Assembly (NCBI GenBank): GCA_018813505.1
Contig: JAHJBM010000024.1
Span: 1 to 48,573, forward strand
DNA from: Microcaldota archaeon
GTDB lineage: Archaea; Micrarchaeota; Micrarchaeia; Anstonellales; Bilamarchaeaceae
Reading direction: 5' to 3'
Length of the DNA: 48,573 bases
Position numbers and translations under genes: made by a program. A model generated the notes under the pieces. The model did no database searches, had not been told where the DNA came from, and saw nothing but the letters and a program-made list of their open reading frames with translations. Positions within the stretch are counted from its first letter, which is position 1; each line of letters starts with the position of its first letter. Below are positions 1 through 9,464 of the stretch, piece by piece.

Positions 1-1
1 T

Positions 2-1237
2 GATGAACGACTCGGATATGGATTTGTCTATGATTGTGTAAAAAACTCTGACACCGAAATATCTGATAATGAACCACGTGGGCCAAGCATAGAAGAGATG
101 AATAAAACACTTAAAGAAATGCGAAATAAACAAAGAAAAGGAGTGTTTATACGACCTTGTGAAGGCCAGTTCTACATTTCCATTGGTAGCAGAAATGAAA
201 ATACATTGGTTGTCGATGGAAATCCAGAAGAGTGTACAGGTTCAAGGCGTTGCCATATAAGGAAGATAGCTGATGCTTGCAGAGACCTTCTAAACAGCGG
301 GGTTACTGATATTTTCGTTGGATTTAGAGTAGATGATGAGGATAAGTGCGAAGGAAGGGCGGGTGATCGATTATCCTCCAGCGAACAAAATAATCCGAAT
401 ACAACTTTTGACCCAGTAGGGGCCATTATCAACACCTGCAGAGTAGTATATAAAAGAGGACGCAAAACCCTAAAGGTACATGCATGGGTTCCAATATTTC
501 AGGATAGGGAAGCTGCAAAGATTGAAGGGCAAAAAGGATACATAGGTAAAGAGGGATTAACAGAACAAATCTGGGGATGGTTGTTTGGCAAAGGCGAACC
601 ACAGTGTGAGAGCACATTATTTGCAGAACCAACAAATGAAGAAGTGGTTCAATATGAACTTAAGGTTCTTGATGAAATTACAAGAAGATATGGCTCAAAA
701 CTGTATGGGATCAATCTGGATTATATAAGGTATACGGATAGTGGGGTATATGAATGTGTTGAATTTGGAGAAAAAAATCAAAACGTCTATGAATGGATTG
801 TAGATCCAAATGCACCAGCGAATTTCGTTAAACGTGTGGTTGAGAGATATCCTGGATTTGTAATATCTGGAAATGTAATGCCACAGGAGGTATATAGGAT
901 TAAACTTGGACAAGAGAACACACTTCAATACCTTGAAATGATCATGCCTATGACATATACCAGATTTGGGGCAGGTGCATGGACCAGTATTACAGCAGAG
1001 GTAGGAGTTCTCCAAATGAACCATCTAGGCGTACCAATAATGGCAGACCTTAGGGCATGGCCAATACCAAACACAACAGACCAAAATGTTAATGCCATAA
1101 GCCTATTCCCAGATCTAAGTGCTGATATACGGGCAAGCCTTTGGGCAGATGGATTTGTATTATTTACCTACGAATCACTTTTGGATAGCACTGGATCGAA
1201 ATCATTATATTTAATAATGAACAGGATAGATTTCTGA
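2..1237 (+). CDS. TIM-barrel glycoside-hydrolase-like protein (GHL10/DUF187-like), 5' truncated
   Basis: The reading frame is already open at the first bases, so the gene begins outside the window; the first in-window ATG (position 98) need not be the start. The segment YGINLDYIRYTDSG (bases ~700-740) matches the 'GIHLDYIRYP' strand typical of GHL10/DUF187-like putative glycosyl hydrolases, which are TIM barrels. A late MPMTYTRFG strand and an ADLRAWP strand fit further barrel strands. Role, by family: hydrolysis of an unknown surface or environmental polysaccharide. It ends 8 bases before a lipoprotein gene, so the two are probably cotranscribed. The substrate and the export signal cannot be judged because the N-terminus is missing. 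Confidence 0.6.
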   Translation, partial: DERLGYGFVYDCVKNSDTEISDNEPRGPSIEEMNKTLKEMRNKQRKGVFIRPCEGQFYISIGSRNENTLVVDGNPEECTGSRRCHIRKIADACRDLLNSGVTDIFVGFRVDDEDKCEGRAGDRLSSSEQNNPNTTFDPVGAIINTCRVVYKRGRKTLKVHAWVPIFQDREAAKIEGQKGYIGKEGLTEQIWGWLFGKGEPQCESTLFAEPTNEEVVQYELKVLDEITRRYGSKLYGINLDYIRYTDSGVYECVEFGEKNQNVYEWIVDPNAPANFVKRVVERYPGFVISGNVMPQEVYRIKLGQENTLQYLEMIMPMTYTRFGAGAWTSITAEVGVLQMNHLGVPIMADLRAWPIPNTTDQNVNAISLFPDLSADIRASLWADGFVLFTYESLLDSTGSKSLYLIMNRIDF

Positions 1238-1245
1238 GGGGGGTT

Positions 1246-2382
1246 ATGATGAATGTAAAGTTCATATATCTGTTATTTGCGTTTGTTCTGGTTTTTGGGT
1301 GCATTGATCTTTTTATAGTCAACGAATGTTATAATTATGCTTATGGACATAGGATATTTGTATCCTCCCCACAATTTGATTACATTACAATGCAAACTGG
1401 AGGATGGATATGTATTTTTGATCAAGATCTGAATTTGTTTAGGGAGATCACCGCATACCATAATTTCATATGGATCAATGACACCACATTTATCATAGAC
1501 ATGAACGGAAGCGAAAATTGCCTGGATAGACATTATTGTCTTTGGATTCAGAATATCAACAAATCAACCCCAGATAAAATAATACCTCTGCCATTTGAGG
1601 AAGAACCAGACTATCTGAACCTTAGGCATTCCCATGATGAGAAGTATGTTTTTGTAATTTTCGCACATAATATATCTATCTATATTTATGACCAAAAATA
1701 TAATCGAACAGTTGTTGACATAGAGCGCGGAGTTGTGTTAAATACAACTGATGCATCTTTGTTTATTAGTGAGATGCCAAGATCAGATTGTCATGATCTC
1801 CCAAGTGAAGGGTGTGGTAGCTATATTTTTTCAGTAGAAAGATATGGAGTATATAGTTATGGTCGCGTTGCAATATCCCATGATGGAGAGAGTTTTGCAA
1901 TTCCTACCCCAGCATATTCAGAACCAAATTCTGATAATTTAGATTATTCCAGTTATTATGATGGCGGGGGTAAGGACATAACAGTCTATCGATTTAGTGC
2001 CGATAATAAAACACTCACACTAATTAAAAAAATTATGGTTGGTATGGACAAAATAACCGGGAATAGAAAACATCTCATAAAAAAGATGGAATACTCTCCA
2101 GATGACAGATATATAGCAATAAGTGGATCATATAGTATCTCTGATGGCCCTGACTGGGGACAGATATCCGGTCTTGGATATGTAGTTATTGTTGATACTA
2201 AAACTGAAAAAATAATATTTAGGGATGATGGAGGCAGCCTTAGTGGGGCAAACTATGCACACTTTGCCTGGACTCAGAACGGGAAACTGCTGTATCTTTT
2301 CGATGGTGAAACTATCAGAGAGATTCATAGAATTGATCCTGAAAATCCCGTGAAAGAAAAACCTTGGTGGGAGATATTTTAG
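1246..2382 (+). CDS. Secreted lipoprotein, probably beta-propeller-like
   Basis: The N-terminus has two Met codons, then a hydrophobic stretch ending VLVFGC, a plausible lipobox, so the product is probably lipid-anchored outside the cell. A strong GAGGGGGGTT site precedes it; the second ATG (1249) has the better spacing. The C-terminal half has repeated strand motifs of the type YSPDDRYIAISGS, VVIVDTKTEKIIF and FAWTQNGKLLYLFDG, as seen in TolB or WD40-like propeller blades. No catalytic motif is visible. It follows the glycoside-hydrolase-like gene by 8 bases, suggesting a joint surface function. Propeller assignment is inferred from strand pattern only. Confidence 0.6.
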   Translation: MMNVKFIYLLFAFVLVFGCIDLFIVNECYNYAYGHRIFVSSPQFDYITMQTGGWICIFDQDLNLFREITAYHNFIWINDTTFIIDMNGSENCLDRHYCLWIQNINKSTPDKIIPLPFEEEPDYLNLRHSHDEKYVFVIFAHNISIYIYDQKYNRTVVDIERGVVLNTTDASLFISEMPRSDCHDLPSEGCGSYIFSVERYGVYSYGRVAISHDGESFAIPTPAYSEPNSDNLDYSSYYDGGGKDITVYRFSADNKTLTLIKKIMVGMDKITGNRKHLIKKMEYSPDDRYIAISGSYSISDGPDWGQISGLGYVVIVDTKTEKIIFRDDGGSLSGANYAHFAWTQNGKLLYLFDGETIREIHRIDPENPVKEKPWWEIF

Positions 2383-2383
2383 C

Positions 2384-2854
2384 TTAGATAACCTTGATAT
2401 GCTGATCAGCCAATAGATGTGATAAATATCCAGTAAGACTAGCAAGTGCCATAATCCAACCTGCAATCAGATATATCAAAACACTGAACACAAAACACGA
2501 GACCAGCGTATGTGTTATGCCTCTGTGTTTTGGCTTGAAAAATCTAAAGAAAAGGAAATATACGCCAAGAAATGCAAAGAAAAAAATAATGAGTTGACCA
2601 ATTGCCCCTAGAGATGGAATGCAGAAGGATTTGCCACATTGTGAGAAATAAAGTACAAAGAATACTATTGAGATGAAAACCAGATCAAGAATTTTCTTTC
2701 CTTTGCTTGTATCATGGTCTAGATCTGGCACAAGGGCAGAAATTGCACCAAAAAATATTATGATAATTAATTCAAGCATATCTCTTGATCCAAGAAGATA
2801 AAATAACACAAATGCCAGTATTGCACCGATTAGAGCATGGGATTTCCAATTCAT
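2384..2854 (-). CDS. YdjM/DUF457 family membrane-bound metal-dependent hydrolase
   Basis: About 156 residues with four to five membrane segments. The family's histidine and aspartate signatures are visible: NWKSHALIGA at the start, ALVPDLDHD, HRGITHTL and GYLSHLLAD. These residues define the YdjM/DUF457 integral membrane family, annotated as metal-dependent hydrolases although the substrate is generally unknown. The start at 2854 is preferred because GAGGAT lies just upstream; an alternative start lies 12 bases further out. The gene converges on the lipoprotein gene with only one base between the stop codons. Confidence 0.8.
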   Translation of the reverse strand: MNWKSHALIGAILAFVLFYLLGSRDMLELIIIIFFGAISALVPDLDHDTSKGKKILDLVFISIVFFVLYFSQCGKSFCIPSLGAIGQLIIFFFAFLGVYFLFFRFFKPKHRGITHTLVSCFVFSVLIYLIAGWIMALASLTGYLSHLLADQHIKVI

Positions 2855-2989
2855 ATCCTCAACCAACTGAGTTTTTTGATTTAATCTCTTATTCTACCCT
2901 GTTGAGGATAGACAGAGTCAAACTCTTTGACTCTGGATATGATATAAAACAAAAGAAAGAATAAAAACAGAGGTTCTGTTTATCAAGTT

Positions 2990-3844
2990 TCAGTTTGTCG
3001 CAAGACCTAAACTTTCGATCTCATAGCTCGAAGTTACGGTTGCACTGACTTCGATATCTCCTGAAGAGAAATCAGTTGATGGTGCCGCGTCATATGCCGC
3101 GCCTTCTGCCAACGCATAACCATAATCCCGATAGGTGTATGGATAGTAAACCGATTCGCTTGCAGACAATGCATCACCCAATGAAACACCAAGTCCTTTT
3201 GCAATATTCTGAGCTTTTACTGTGGCTTTTTGAGCTGCTTCTTCAAGCAAGGAGAGTTCGAGTGCCCTGCGCGTTTCGTCTTTTAATGTAAAGCTTATTG
3301 AATCGACCAATGTTTCATTAACGCCGACATCAGTAACTCCATCAACCACATCACCACCTTTGGATATGTCTCCAAGTTTTAGAGTAAGTGCATGGGTTGT
3401 TTTGTAGCCACTAAGCACAGAATCCCAGTCATAGCAGTAGCCATATTCATCACGATAATCTGCACAAACGCTGTCATATTCAGGTTGGACATTATAATAT
3501 GCCGTTTTTATTTCATCATCCTGAACTCCGAGAGTACGCAACTGTTCCTTTAATTCTGCCATAACAACTGCGTTTCTGGCCTGAGATCCCTTTGCATTGG
3601 AACTCTCAGTTTCCACATGTAATTGTATCACAAGCAGATCAGGAGAAACACTCTGACTCGCTGTTGCTGATACATCAATTGAATGATCAGGTGGAGTACT
3701 TGACACATAGATGTTTGGATATGTTGAAAGATCAGAAATGTCTACTTTTGTAGCATAGTCACCCTGGGTAAGGATGTAGGATCCGCCCAATAAGGCCACG
3801 GCAATAAGAACCGAGGCCACCAACGTATTATTGAATTCAGCCAT
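2990..3844 (-). CDS. SIMPL-domain (DUF541) protein, membrane-anchored
   Basis: About 284 residues. A single N-terminal hydrophobic helix (residues ~8-27) is followed by an extracytoplasmic SIMPL/DUF541 domain. Typical features are ISVSATASQSV-like first strand, 'ARNAVVMAELKEQLRTLGVQDDEIKT' helix-turn region and the 'AAQKATVKAQNIAKGLGVSLG' helix near the C-terminus. Family members (for example E. coli YggE) are linked to oxidative stress, but the molecular role is unknown. Start at 3844 is chosen because GGTG sits six bases upstream; an ATG 18 bases upstream is possible. A TTTAAATC box at ~3918-3930 is a candidate promoter. Confidence 0.8.
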   Translation of the reverse strand: MAEFNNTLVASVLIAVALLGGSYILTQGDYATKVDISDLSTYPNIYVSSTPPDHSIDVSATASQSVSPDLLVIQLHVETESSNAKGSQARNAVVMAELKEQLRTLGVQDDEIKTAYYNVQPEYDSVCADYRDEYGYCYDWDSVLSGYKTTHALTLKLGDISKGGDVVDGVTDVGVNETLVDSISFTLKDETRRALELSLLEEAAQKATVKAQNIAKGLGVSLGDALSASESVYYPYTYRDYGYALAEGAAYDAAPSTDFSSGDIEVSATVTSSYEIESLGLATN

Positions 3845-3973
3845 AATTTCACCAATTTCCATTCGTTATTTCATTTTGTTATTCTAATTTCATATTGTTA
3901 GAACTGAATTCGCAGCGATGATTTAAACGGTTCGCTTTTATGTGCGGCTATGGCCGAAAAAATAGTTTTTAAT

Positions 3974-5797
3974 TTAATCGAGAGGTTGGTTCTTAACATA
4001 GTCTTCACAATAGTTATTAACAAAATACCCTAACGCTTTTACAGAATATTCAATCGTTTCTTGATCATAATCCCTAGGACGTCCAAGACACTTTTGAGCT
4101 TCAGTGTAAGAATGGATTAATTTTATATTATTTTCATGTGAGTTGCACATAAAGAACACATCGCACAACAGACTTAACTGATCTTCAGTTAATACAGTAA
4201 ATTCTAAAATCGTACTTAGATTTCTCTTTAAGTCAGGCATAACGTGAGAATTATTTAATCGGCCCCCTTCAAGATAATCATCCAATAATCCCAGTTCTTC
4301 ATAGTGTAGGAAGTCTTTGCAGACTTGCTCGATATCAGATGTTTTGATATTGTAATTATCAAGAGTATCATTAAGATCAGTAATTTTTGATTTGATATAT
4401 TCGGACATAAAATGATTGATAGCTTTCAACTTAGGTGAATCAGATTGCCCATGGGTTTGAAATGGCCAGACATTGATTTGTTCGCTCACTAAATTTTTTC
4501 TTAATTCTAACAATAACTCTAGATCCGATTTAGTTAGTATGATCGATAATATTTTAGTAAGACGTTCAAAATCCGTTTGATCCAACTCTAAGTTTATCAG
4601 ATGATTCAATAATAATTTATTTAATGTAGTTAGGATTTCTTTTGATTTGTCTGACTTTACCATTTGACGTAATTCATCCGAATGATTCATTGCTAGTTCT
4701 GCTATAGCTTTTCTAACTTTGAGAGAATTGCTATCCTGACCTAAATCTCGACCAAGATCAGATACTACATCTAATAAAGGCCTAACAGATATTGGATCAT
4801 AAACGCGTTGTGAGTGGGTTTTGACAGCATGAGATTCGGCACCAGTGACACTCCGAATATGCTTTACAACTGTATACCATAATGCCACAACTTTTTTGAT
4901 CAAAGATTCTGGTTCGACATGAATGGGAGGTTCAGATTCATGAACAATGAGATCACCTAAAGAGATAGTCTGTGGGATTTGGGTGGGTTGAGTTGAGATG
5001 GCTTGACCACCCACTGAACAGGATCGCAAATTCCTCAACCTAGTTCCAAGCTCTGCAGATGAACTAAATCCATATTTGGGGTCATCCAATTCAGTTGGGC
5101 CCCACTCCCTAAACCGCTCCAGTTCTGGATGTTGTGCATATGCTGCATCAACCTGACGCCATAGGTCATCTGAAGTAAGGCTCGATACAAAGAATGGCAC
5201 AGTTACCTGACTAGGATCAGTCAAATGAAGTTTCAACCCCATCAAAAATTCTTGCTCATCTACTGGAGAATCAAGTAACATAAATTGGAGAGTACCGTCA
5301 ACATTCATTCCAATAACCTGACCTATGACATTGTATGACGATGGCAGTATATCCGATAAAATAATTTTGTTTCCGTTTGAAGTGTCAGTCCAACTAAGGT
5401 TTGTGCCGAGATTGAATGTTGCAAATACATCTAAAGGCGTTTGAGTAACGGGATTGAGAATGCCACCTAGGACTCTGATGTGATGAGTTGAACCATTGTG
5501 ACTGATCTGAACTCCGGAACCCATCTGAATTGCAGTTATACCAGAAACAGGCTTGCCGCCAGAATAATCTATAATACATATGTCACCTTTTTTATTTACT
5601 GTAAGTTCTTGAATTCGACTAGCATCATCAAATTTTTGCCCAAATTGACCGAGGTTACTTTGACGGTGTATAATATGATAAACCCCATTATCCTGATATG
5701 GCAAACGCTCTACAATCAATGACGCATTATATAGACTAGACCGCCCAGATTTATTTGGAACACAAAAAAACACGTGCCTAAGAAATTTATTACACAT
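3974..5797 (-). CDS. Large orphan protein, unknown function
   Basis: 607 residues, not recognised. The first ~230 residues look beta-rich (repeated short strands with glycine and asparagine turns such as GSGVQISHNGSTHHIRVLGG). The remainder is strongly helical with many Leu/Asn/Asp. No signal peptide or membrane segment is evident, and no catalytic motif was seen. An ATTTAAAAC box at 5821-5829, 28 bases before the ATG, and the absence of a ribosome-binding site point to leaderless transcription as a single gene. It is divergent from the HExxH orphan that starts at 6019. Low GC and lack of recognisable homology suggest lineage-specific or transferred material. Confidence 0.7.
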   Translation of the reverse strand: MCNKFLRHVFFCVPNKSGRSSLYNASLIVERLPYQDNGVYHIIHRQSNLGQFGQKFDDASRIQELTVNKKGDICIIDYSGGKPVSGITAIQMGSGVQISHNGSTHHIRVLGGILNPVTQTPLDVFATFNLGTNLSWTDTSNGNKIILSDILPSSYNVIGQVIGMNVDGTLQFMLLDSPVDEQEFLMGLKLHLTDPSQVTVPFFVSSLTSDDLWRQVDAAYAQHPELERFREWGPTELDDPKYGFSSSAELGTRLRNLRSCSVGGQAISTQPTQIPQTISLGDLIVHESEPPIHVEPESLIKKVVALWYTVVKHIRSVTGAESHAVKTHSQRVYDPISVRPLLDVVSDLGRDLGQDSNSLKVRKAIAELAMNHSDELRQMVKSDKSKEILTTLNKLLLNHLINLELDQTDFERLTKILSIILTKSDLELLLELRKNLVSEQINVWPFQTHGQSDSPKLKAINHFMSEYIKSKITDLNDTLDNYNIKTSDIEQVCKDFLHYEELGLLDDYLEGGRLNNSHVMPDLKRNLSTILEFTVLTEDQLSLLCDVFFMCNSHENNIKLIHSYTEAQKCLGRPRDYDQETIEYSVKALGYFVNNYCEDYVKNQPLD

Positions 5798-5990
5798 ATG
5801 TTAATTTATTATAACTAAAGGTTTTAAATAGTAATTGATAGTAAGTGTAAAATAATAGGACTAAAGAATGAAACGAGAGTCTAACCAATGTTGTGATTTG
5901 ACTTTTACATTGTCGCTTTTTCCTTCTCGAGCCTGCGCTTAATTGCCTTAAGACTGATACTATCTAGTTATTGCCACTAATAACAACCTT

Positions 5991-5998
5991 TTTAATAT
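5991..5998 (+). promoter_or_regulatory. TATA box of a leaderless gene
   Basis: TTTAATAT centred ~25 bases before the ATG at 6019, with no ribosome-binding site between. This spacing decides the start codon of the next gene. Confidence 0.5.
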
Positions 5999-6018
5999 GT
6001 TTTAAACCGATGTATATT

Positions 6019-7392
6019 ATGGCAACTGCACCTTTACTAAGAAGTAGGACCACTGAGATTTGTAACCTACTAGCAGAAACAGATAATGGTGCAAGATTAG
6101 CGAAACTTCCAAAAGGACTGAAGGAAGGACTGATGAAAAAACACCTAGATGGGCAGTCAATAACTTTGAGAGAGCCCCACCTACTAACTAGGATAGCCAA
6201 TAATATCTTTTCAAGTAAACGGTTTCAAGAAGCACTGGATGGTTTGGAAAGACATGGTTTGATGAATTGGAAGGGAATACGTCAGTTAATGCGAGTAAAA
6301 ATGAGAGCTCATAGATTAGATTGTTTAGAAGAAAAATCAAGTCATATTGAAGTCGTAGAACAACACTTTAAATTGTTTCTAAAAGCACTTGAGATTGCAC
6401 AAAATAGTAATAACCCTGATGCATATATGAATTTTATGGCTAGGGATGGATTCCAACTGACGGACTTTATAGATTGGTCGGATGTTTTTGTTTCAAGAAC
6501 TCAGCTTCATTTTAAAAGAGTTGGAGAAACACAAAACCAAGATGGAGAACAAATAATTGCACTTATCAATAATGGTTCAGATGAGGCAATGTTGAAGCTC
6601 CTGGCAATTGTTTATGAGAAGCTTTCAAAAAGATTTACCACTGAAAAAAGAGAACGGATCTTAGCAATGGCATTTGATATAATGGCACGTCATCTTTTGA
6701 AAGATTCTGAAAATTTTTATAAGTTATTTAAAGAAAATGAACCCGATGTATATAAATGGCGCTATAAACACCTAAGAGAATTAGATAGACAAAAACTGAG
6801 TCCGACAACTATTGTTGGACTTTTTTTTGAAGATGGTATTTGTACCAAATCACCTGTTGATTTTCCAGTTCAGTTTGATCAATTTATTACCGTTGGCAAC
6901 TGCGGCATATTTATTTTGAAAAACCAACTAGATCTCGGTAATAAAACTTCTGGAGGCAGTACCGATTTATGCTTTCAAAATATCTTTTTACCACCAAACT
7001 ATAGAGAACGTTCAAAACAACATGAGATCCAACATAGTATGAATGAACTGGTAATGTTTTATAATAAAGTAAAGGAAATATTTGGTGAGATTTTTACAGA
7101 TCATGAATATTTAGCTAAACTTGCTGAGCTTATCTTTGTTTTTGATCCGGAAGACATTCGAATTTCTTTTGATCTTTTTAGAAAAAGTGCAAAAAGAACG
7201 CTCGAAGTAAGACCACAATCTTATGCACATGTGTATTCCAGCCAAAGAGTTCTTCAGGAACTAGGGCATTTGGAATTTGATCATGAATCTCTCAGATCTG
7301 CTGCTTTGGAAAGATTAGATGAATATTATAAAAAAGAATGTAACCTGACATATACGGAGATTTTGGAACCGTTAAAGTTTCAAATGAGATGA
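6019..7392 (+). CDS. Orphan protein with HExxH motif (putative zincin)
   Basis: 457 residues, not recognised as a named family. Residues ~335-339 read HEIQH within KQHEIQHSMNEL, preceded by a strand IFILKN and the loop IFLPPNYRE. HExxH is the zinc-binding and catalytic motif of zincin peptidases; a third ligand could be a Glu further on (HEYLAKLAEL), but this is not certain. The rest is helical with no signal peptide, so the protein is probably cytoplasmic. Start at 6019 is chosen over an ATG at 6010 and a TTG at 5971 because of the TATA-box spacing. Peptidase activity is inference from the motif only. Confidence 0.65.
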   Translation: MATAPLLRSRTTEICNLLAETDNGARLAKLPKGLKEGLMKKHLDGQSITLREPHLLTRIANNIFSSKRFQEALDGLERHGLMNWKGIRQLMRVKMRAHRLDCLEEKSSHIEVVEQHFKLFLKALEIAQNSNNPDAYMNFMARDGFQLTDFIDWSDVFVSRTQLHFKRVGETQNQDGEQIIALINNGSDEAMLKLLAIVYEKLSKRFTTEKRERILAMAFDIMARHLLKDSENFYKLFKENEPDVYKWRYKHLRELDRQKLSPTTIVGLFFEDGICTKSPVDFPVQFDQFITVGNCGIFILKNQLDLGNKTSGGSTDLCFQNIFLPPNYRERSKQHEIQHSMNELVMFYNKVKEIFGEIFTDHEYLAKLAELIFVFDPEDIRISFDLFRKSAKRTLEVRPQSYAHVYSSQRVLQELGHLEFDHESLRSAALERLDEYYKKECNLTYTEILEPLKFQMR

Positions 7393-7426
7393 TATATGAC
7401 CAGATCCACGAAGATATTTATTAACG

Positions 7427-8074
7427 TTAAATAGAGGCCTTCTCTTTTTCCAATCTCCTTTTTATCGCCTTCAAACTAACGAAACTATCTCTTTCCATTT
7501 CTTCAAGCCGGAATGAAATCATCCTTTTCTGCTCATCAAGCCTAGGTATCAAAACATACTCAAGCGCATTTACCCTTCTCTTGGTCTTTTCAATCTCAAG
7601 AATAAGCCGTTTCATTGCAGTTTCGGTTTCTGCAAGCTTTATAACCATCTTAAGCACTTCATCGAAATCCTCGACAGCCGCATCGATTTTCGCGCTTGTT
7701 GCAGCAACAGAATAAGATGGAATACTCATGAAATGTTTTGTTTCCATGGTTGTAGTTATATTCGGAATTTTAACACCCATCACATTCTGAACGTCTATCT
7801 CAATATCTATATCTTTGCGCAAATCCAGAGAAACCTTGGATAATTCCTGTATGTTATGATATGTCTCAGCGAGTGCAAGCGATCCGTACGCACGCTTCAT
7901 CCTATTTGCCAACTCGCCACGTAGATCCTGTGCCTTTTTCAGAATTTTAAAAAACTCAAGAATGAGAGCGTCGCGCTTTTGCTTTAGAAGTTTGTGACCT
8001 TTTTTAGCTAGCACTATACGCTCTTTTGTCTTTATTAGCTCCATTCTTGTTGGGTTTACGTCTGTAGCTGCCAT
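7427..8074 (-). CDS. atpD: A-type ATP synthase subunit D
   Basis: Central-stalk rotor subunit of the archaeal A1Ao ATP synthase. The N-terminus NPTRMELIKTKERIVLAKKG is the family signature, and the protein is a long two-helix coiled coil with a short central insertion, ending in the helix RVNALEYVLIPRLDEQ. At 215 residues it has the usual length. It is the last gene of the nine-gene operon and starts 4 bases after atpB. It couples ATP synthesis in the A3B3 head to rotation of the membrane ring. Confidence 0.96.
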   Translation of the reverse strand: MAATDVNPTRMELIKTKERIVLAKKGHKLLKQKRDALILEFFKILKKAQDLRGELANRMKRAYGSLALAETYHNIQELSKVSLDLRKDIDIEIDVQNVMGVKIPNITTTMETKHFMSIPSYSVAATSAKIDAAVEDFDEVLKMVIKLAETETAMKRLILEIEKTKRRVNALEYVLIPRLDEQKRMISFRLEEMERDSFVSLKAIKRRLEKEKASI

Positions 8075-8078
8075 CAGC

Positions 8079-9455
8079 TTATTCCTCCTTTTTATTGAGG
8101 TATTTCTTTATGTGATCACGTTTTACTCTTTTGAGTTCATCCTCAGGAAGTATCGAAAGAAGATCCCAGGCGATTGAAAGTGTCTGATCTATGTCACGAT
8201 TTTCATAGGAACCCTGCTGCACAAATCTCTTTTCAAACTCATCTGCAATCTTTAGGTATCTTCTATCGGTTGCAGAAAGGGCCTCTTCACCAACGACTGC
8301 GCTAAGGCTTCTCAAATCACGGCCATTTGCGTATGCAGCATAAAGCTGGTCTGAAACACCTTTGTGATCTTCCCTGGTCTTTCCATCACCGATACCAGAG
8401 TTCATAAGTCTTGAAAGTGAAGGCAATGGATCAACCGGCGGATAGATGTTTTTCCTGTGAAGATCTCTGCTAAGCAATATCTGTCCTTCTGTGATATAAC
8501 CAGTAAGGTCAGGAATTGGATGGGTCTTATCATCCCCAGGCATTGTAAGTACGGGAATCTGAGTAACCGAACCCTTGCTTCCTTTTACTCTTCCGGCTCT
8601 TTCATATATTGTTGAAAGATCAGTGTACATGTAACCTGGATAACCTCTTCTTCCAGGAACCTCCTGTCTTGCAGAGGAGATTTCACGAAGAGCTTCGCAA
8701 TAATTTGTCATGTCCGTAATAAGCGTAAGCACATGCATGTCATGTTCATATGCAAGATATTCTGCAGTAGTAAGGGCAAGACGCGGAGTGATTATACGCT
8801 CGACAGATGGATCATCTGCCAGATTAAGAAACAAAACTGCATTTTCCAATGCACCTGTTTTCTCAAAATCACGCATGAAAAAGGATGCCTCCTCATGAGT
8901 AATTCCAATGGCTGCAAAAACAACTGCGAATTTTTCTCCAGTTCCCCTTACCTTGGCTTGTCTTGCAATCTGAACAGTAAGCTGATTATGTGGGAGGCCT
9001 GCACCTGAAAATATAGGGAGCTTCTGCCCTCTAACTAGAGTGTTCATGCAATCCACTGTGGAAATACCGGTCTGGATAAACTCATTAGGTGATTCTCTTG
9101 AATATGGATTAATTGGCAACCCAGAGATATCTATTTTTTCCTTTGCAATTACGTTTGGCCCTTTGTCTCTTGGCTCACCAAGACCATTGAATGCACGACC
9201 AAGCATGTCACTACTCACACCAAGCCTCATTGTCTCTCCAAGGAATCTTACAGTAGTCTGACTCGTACTAATTCCAGTTGTGGGACCGAAAACCTGAACA
9301 ACTGCAATATTTCTACCGACATCAAGCACTTGACCTTTTCGTTTTTCACCGCCAGGAACCATGATCTCAACCATTTCATTATAGCCTACACCAGTTACAT
9401 CTGACACGAAAATTAATGGACCTGCGATCTGGTTTATTGTTTTGTATTCCTTCAT
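8079..9455 (-). CDS. atpB: A-type ATP synthase subunit B (regulatory/non-catalytic)
   Basis: About 458 residues. Begins [17 protein letters not shown] and contains the B-subunit segment [11 protein letters not shown] where the catalytic subunit would have its P-loop, plus [20 protein letters not shown]. It alternates with subunit A in the A3B3 hexamer and binds nucleotide at the interface. The start at 9455 is chosen because AGGTGAT lies 5 bases upstream; a GTG nine bases earlier is the alternative. It lies between atpA and atpD in the operon. Confidence 0.97.
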   Translation of the reverse strand: MKEYKTINQIAGPLIFVSDVTGVGYNEMVEIMVPGGEKRKGQVLDVGRNIAVVQVFGPTTGISTSQTTVRFLGETMRLGVSSDMLGRAFNGLGEPRDKGPNVIAKEKIDISGLPINPYSRESPNEFIQTGISTVDCMNTLVRGQKLPIFSGAGLPHNQLTVQIARQAKVRGTGEKFAVVFAAIGITHEEASFFMRDFEKTGALENAVLFLNLADDPSVERIITPRLALTTAEYLAYEHDMHVLTLITDMTNYCEALREISSARQEVPGRRGYPGYMYTDLSTIYERAGRVKGSKGSVTQIPVLTMPGDDKTHPIPDLTGYITEGQILLSRDLHRKNIYPPVDPLPSLSRLMNSGIGDGKTREDHKGVSDQLYAAYANGRDLRSLSAVVGEEALSATDRRYLKIADEFEKRFVQQGSYENRDIDQTLSIAWDLLSILPEDELKRVKRDHIKKYLNKKEE

Positions 9456-9464
9456 AAGTATCAC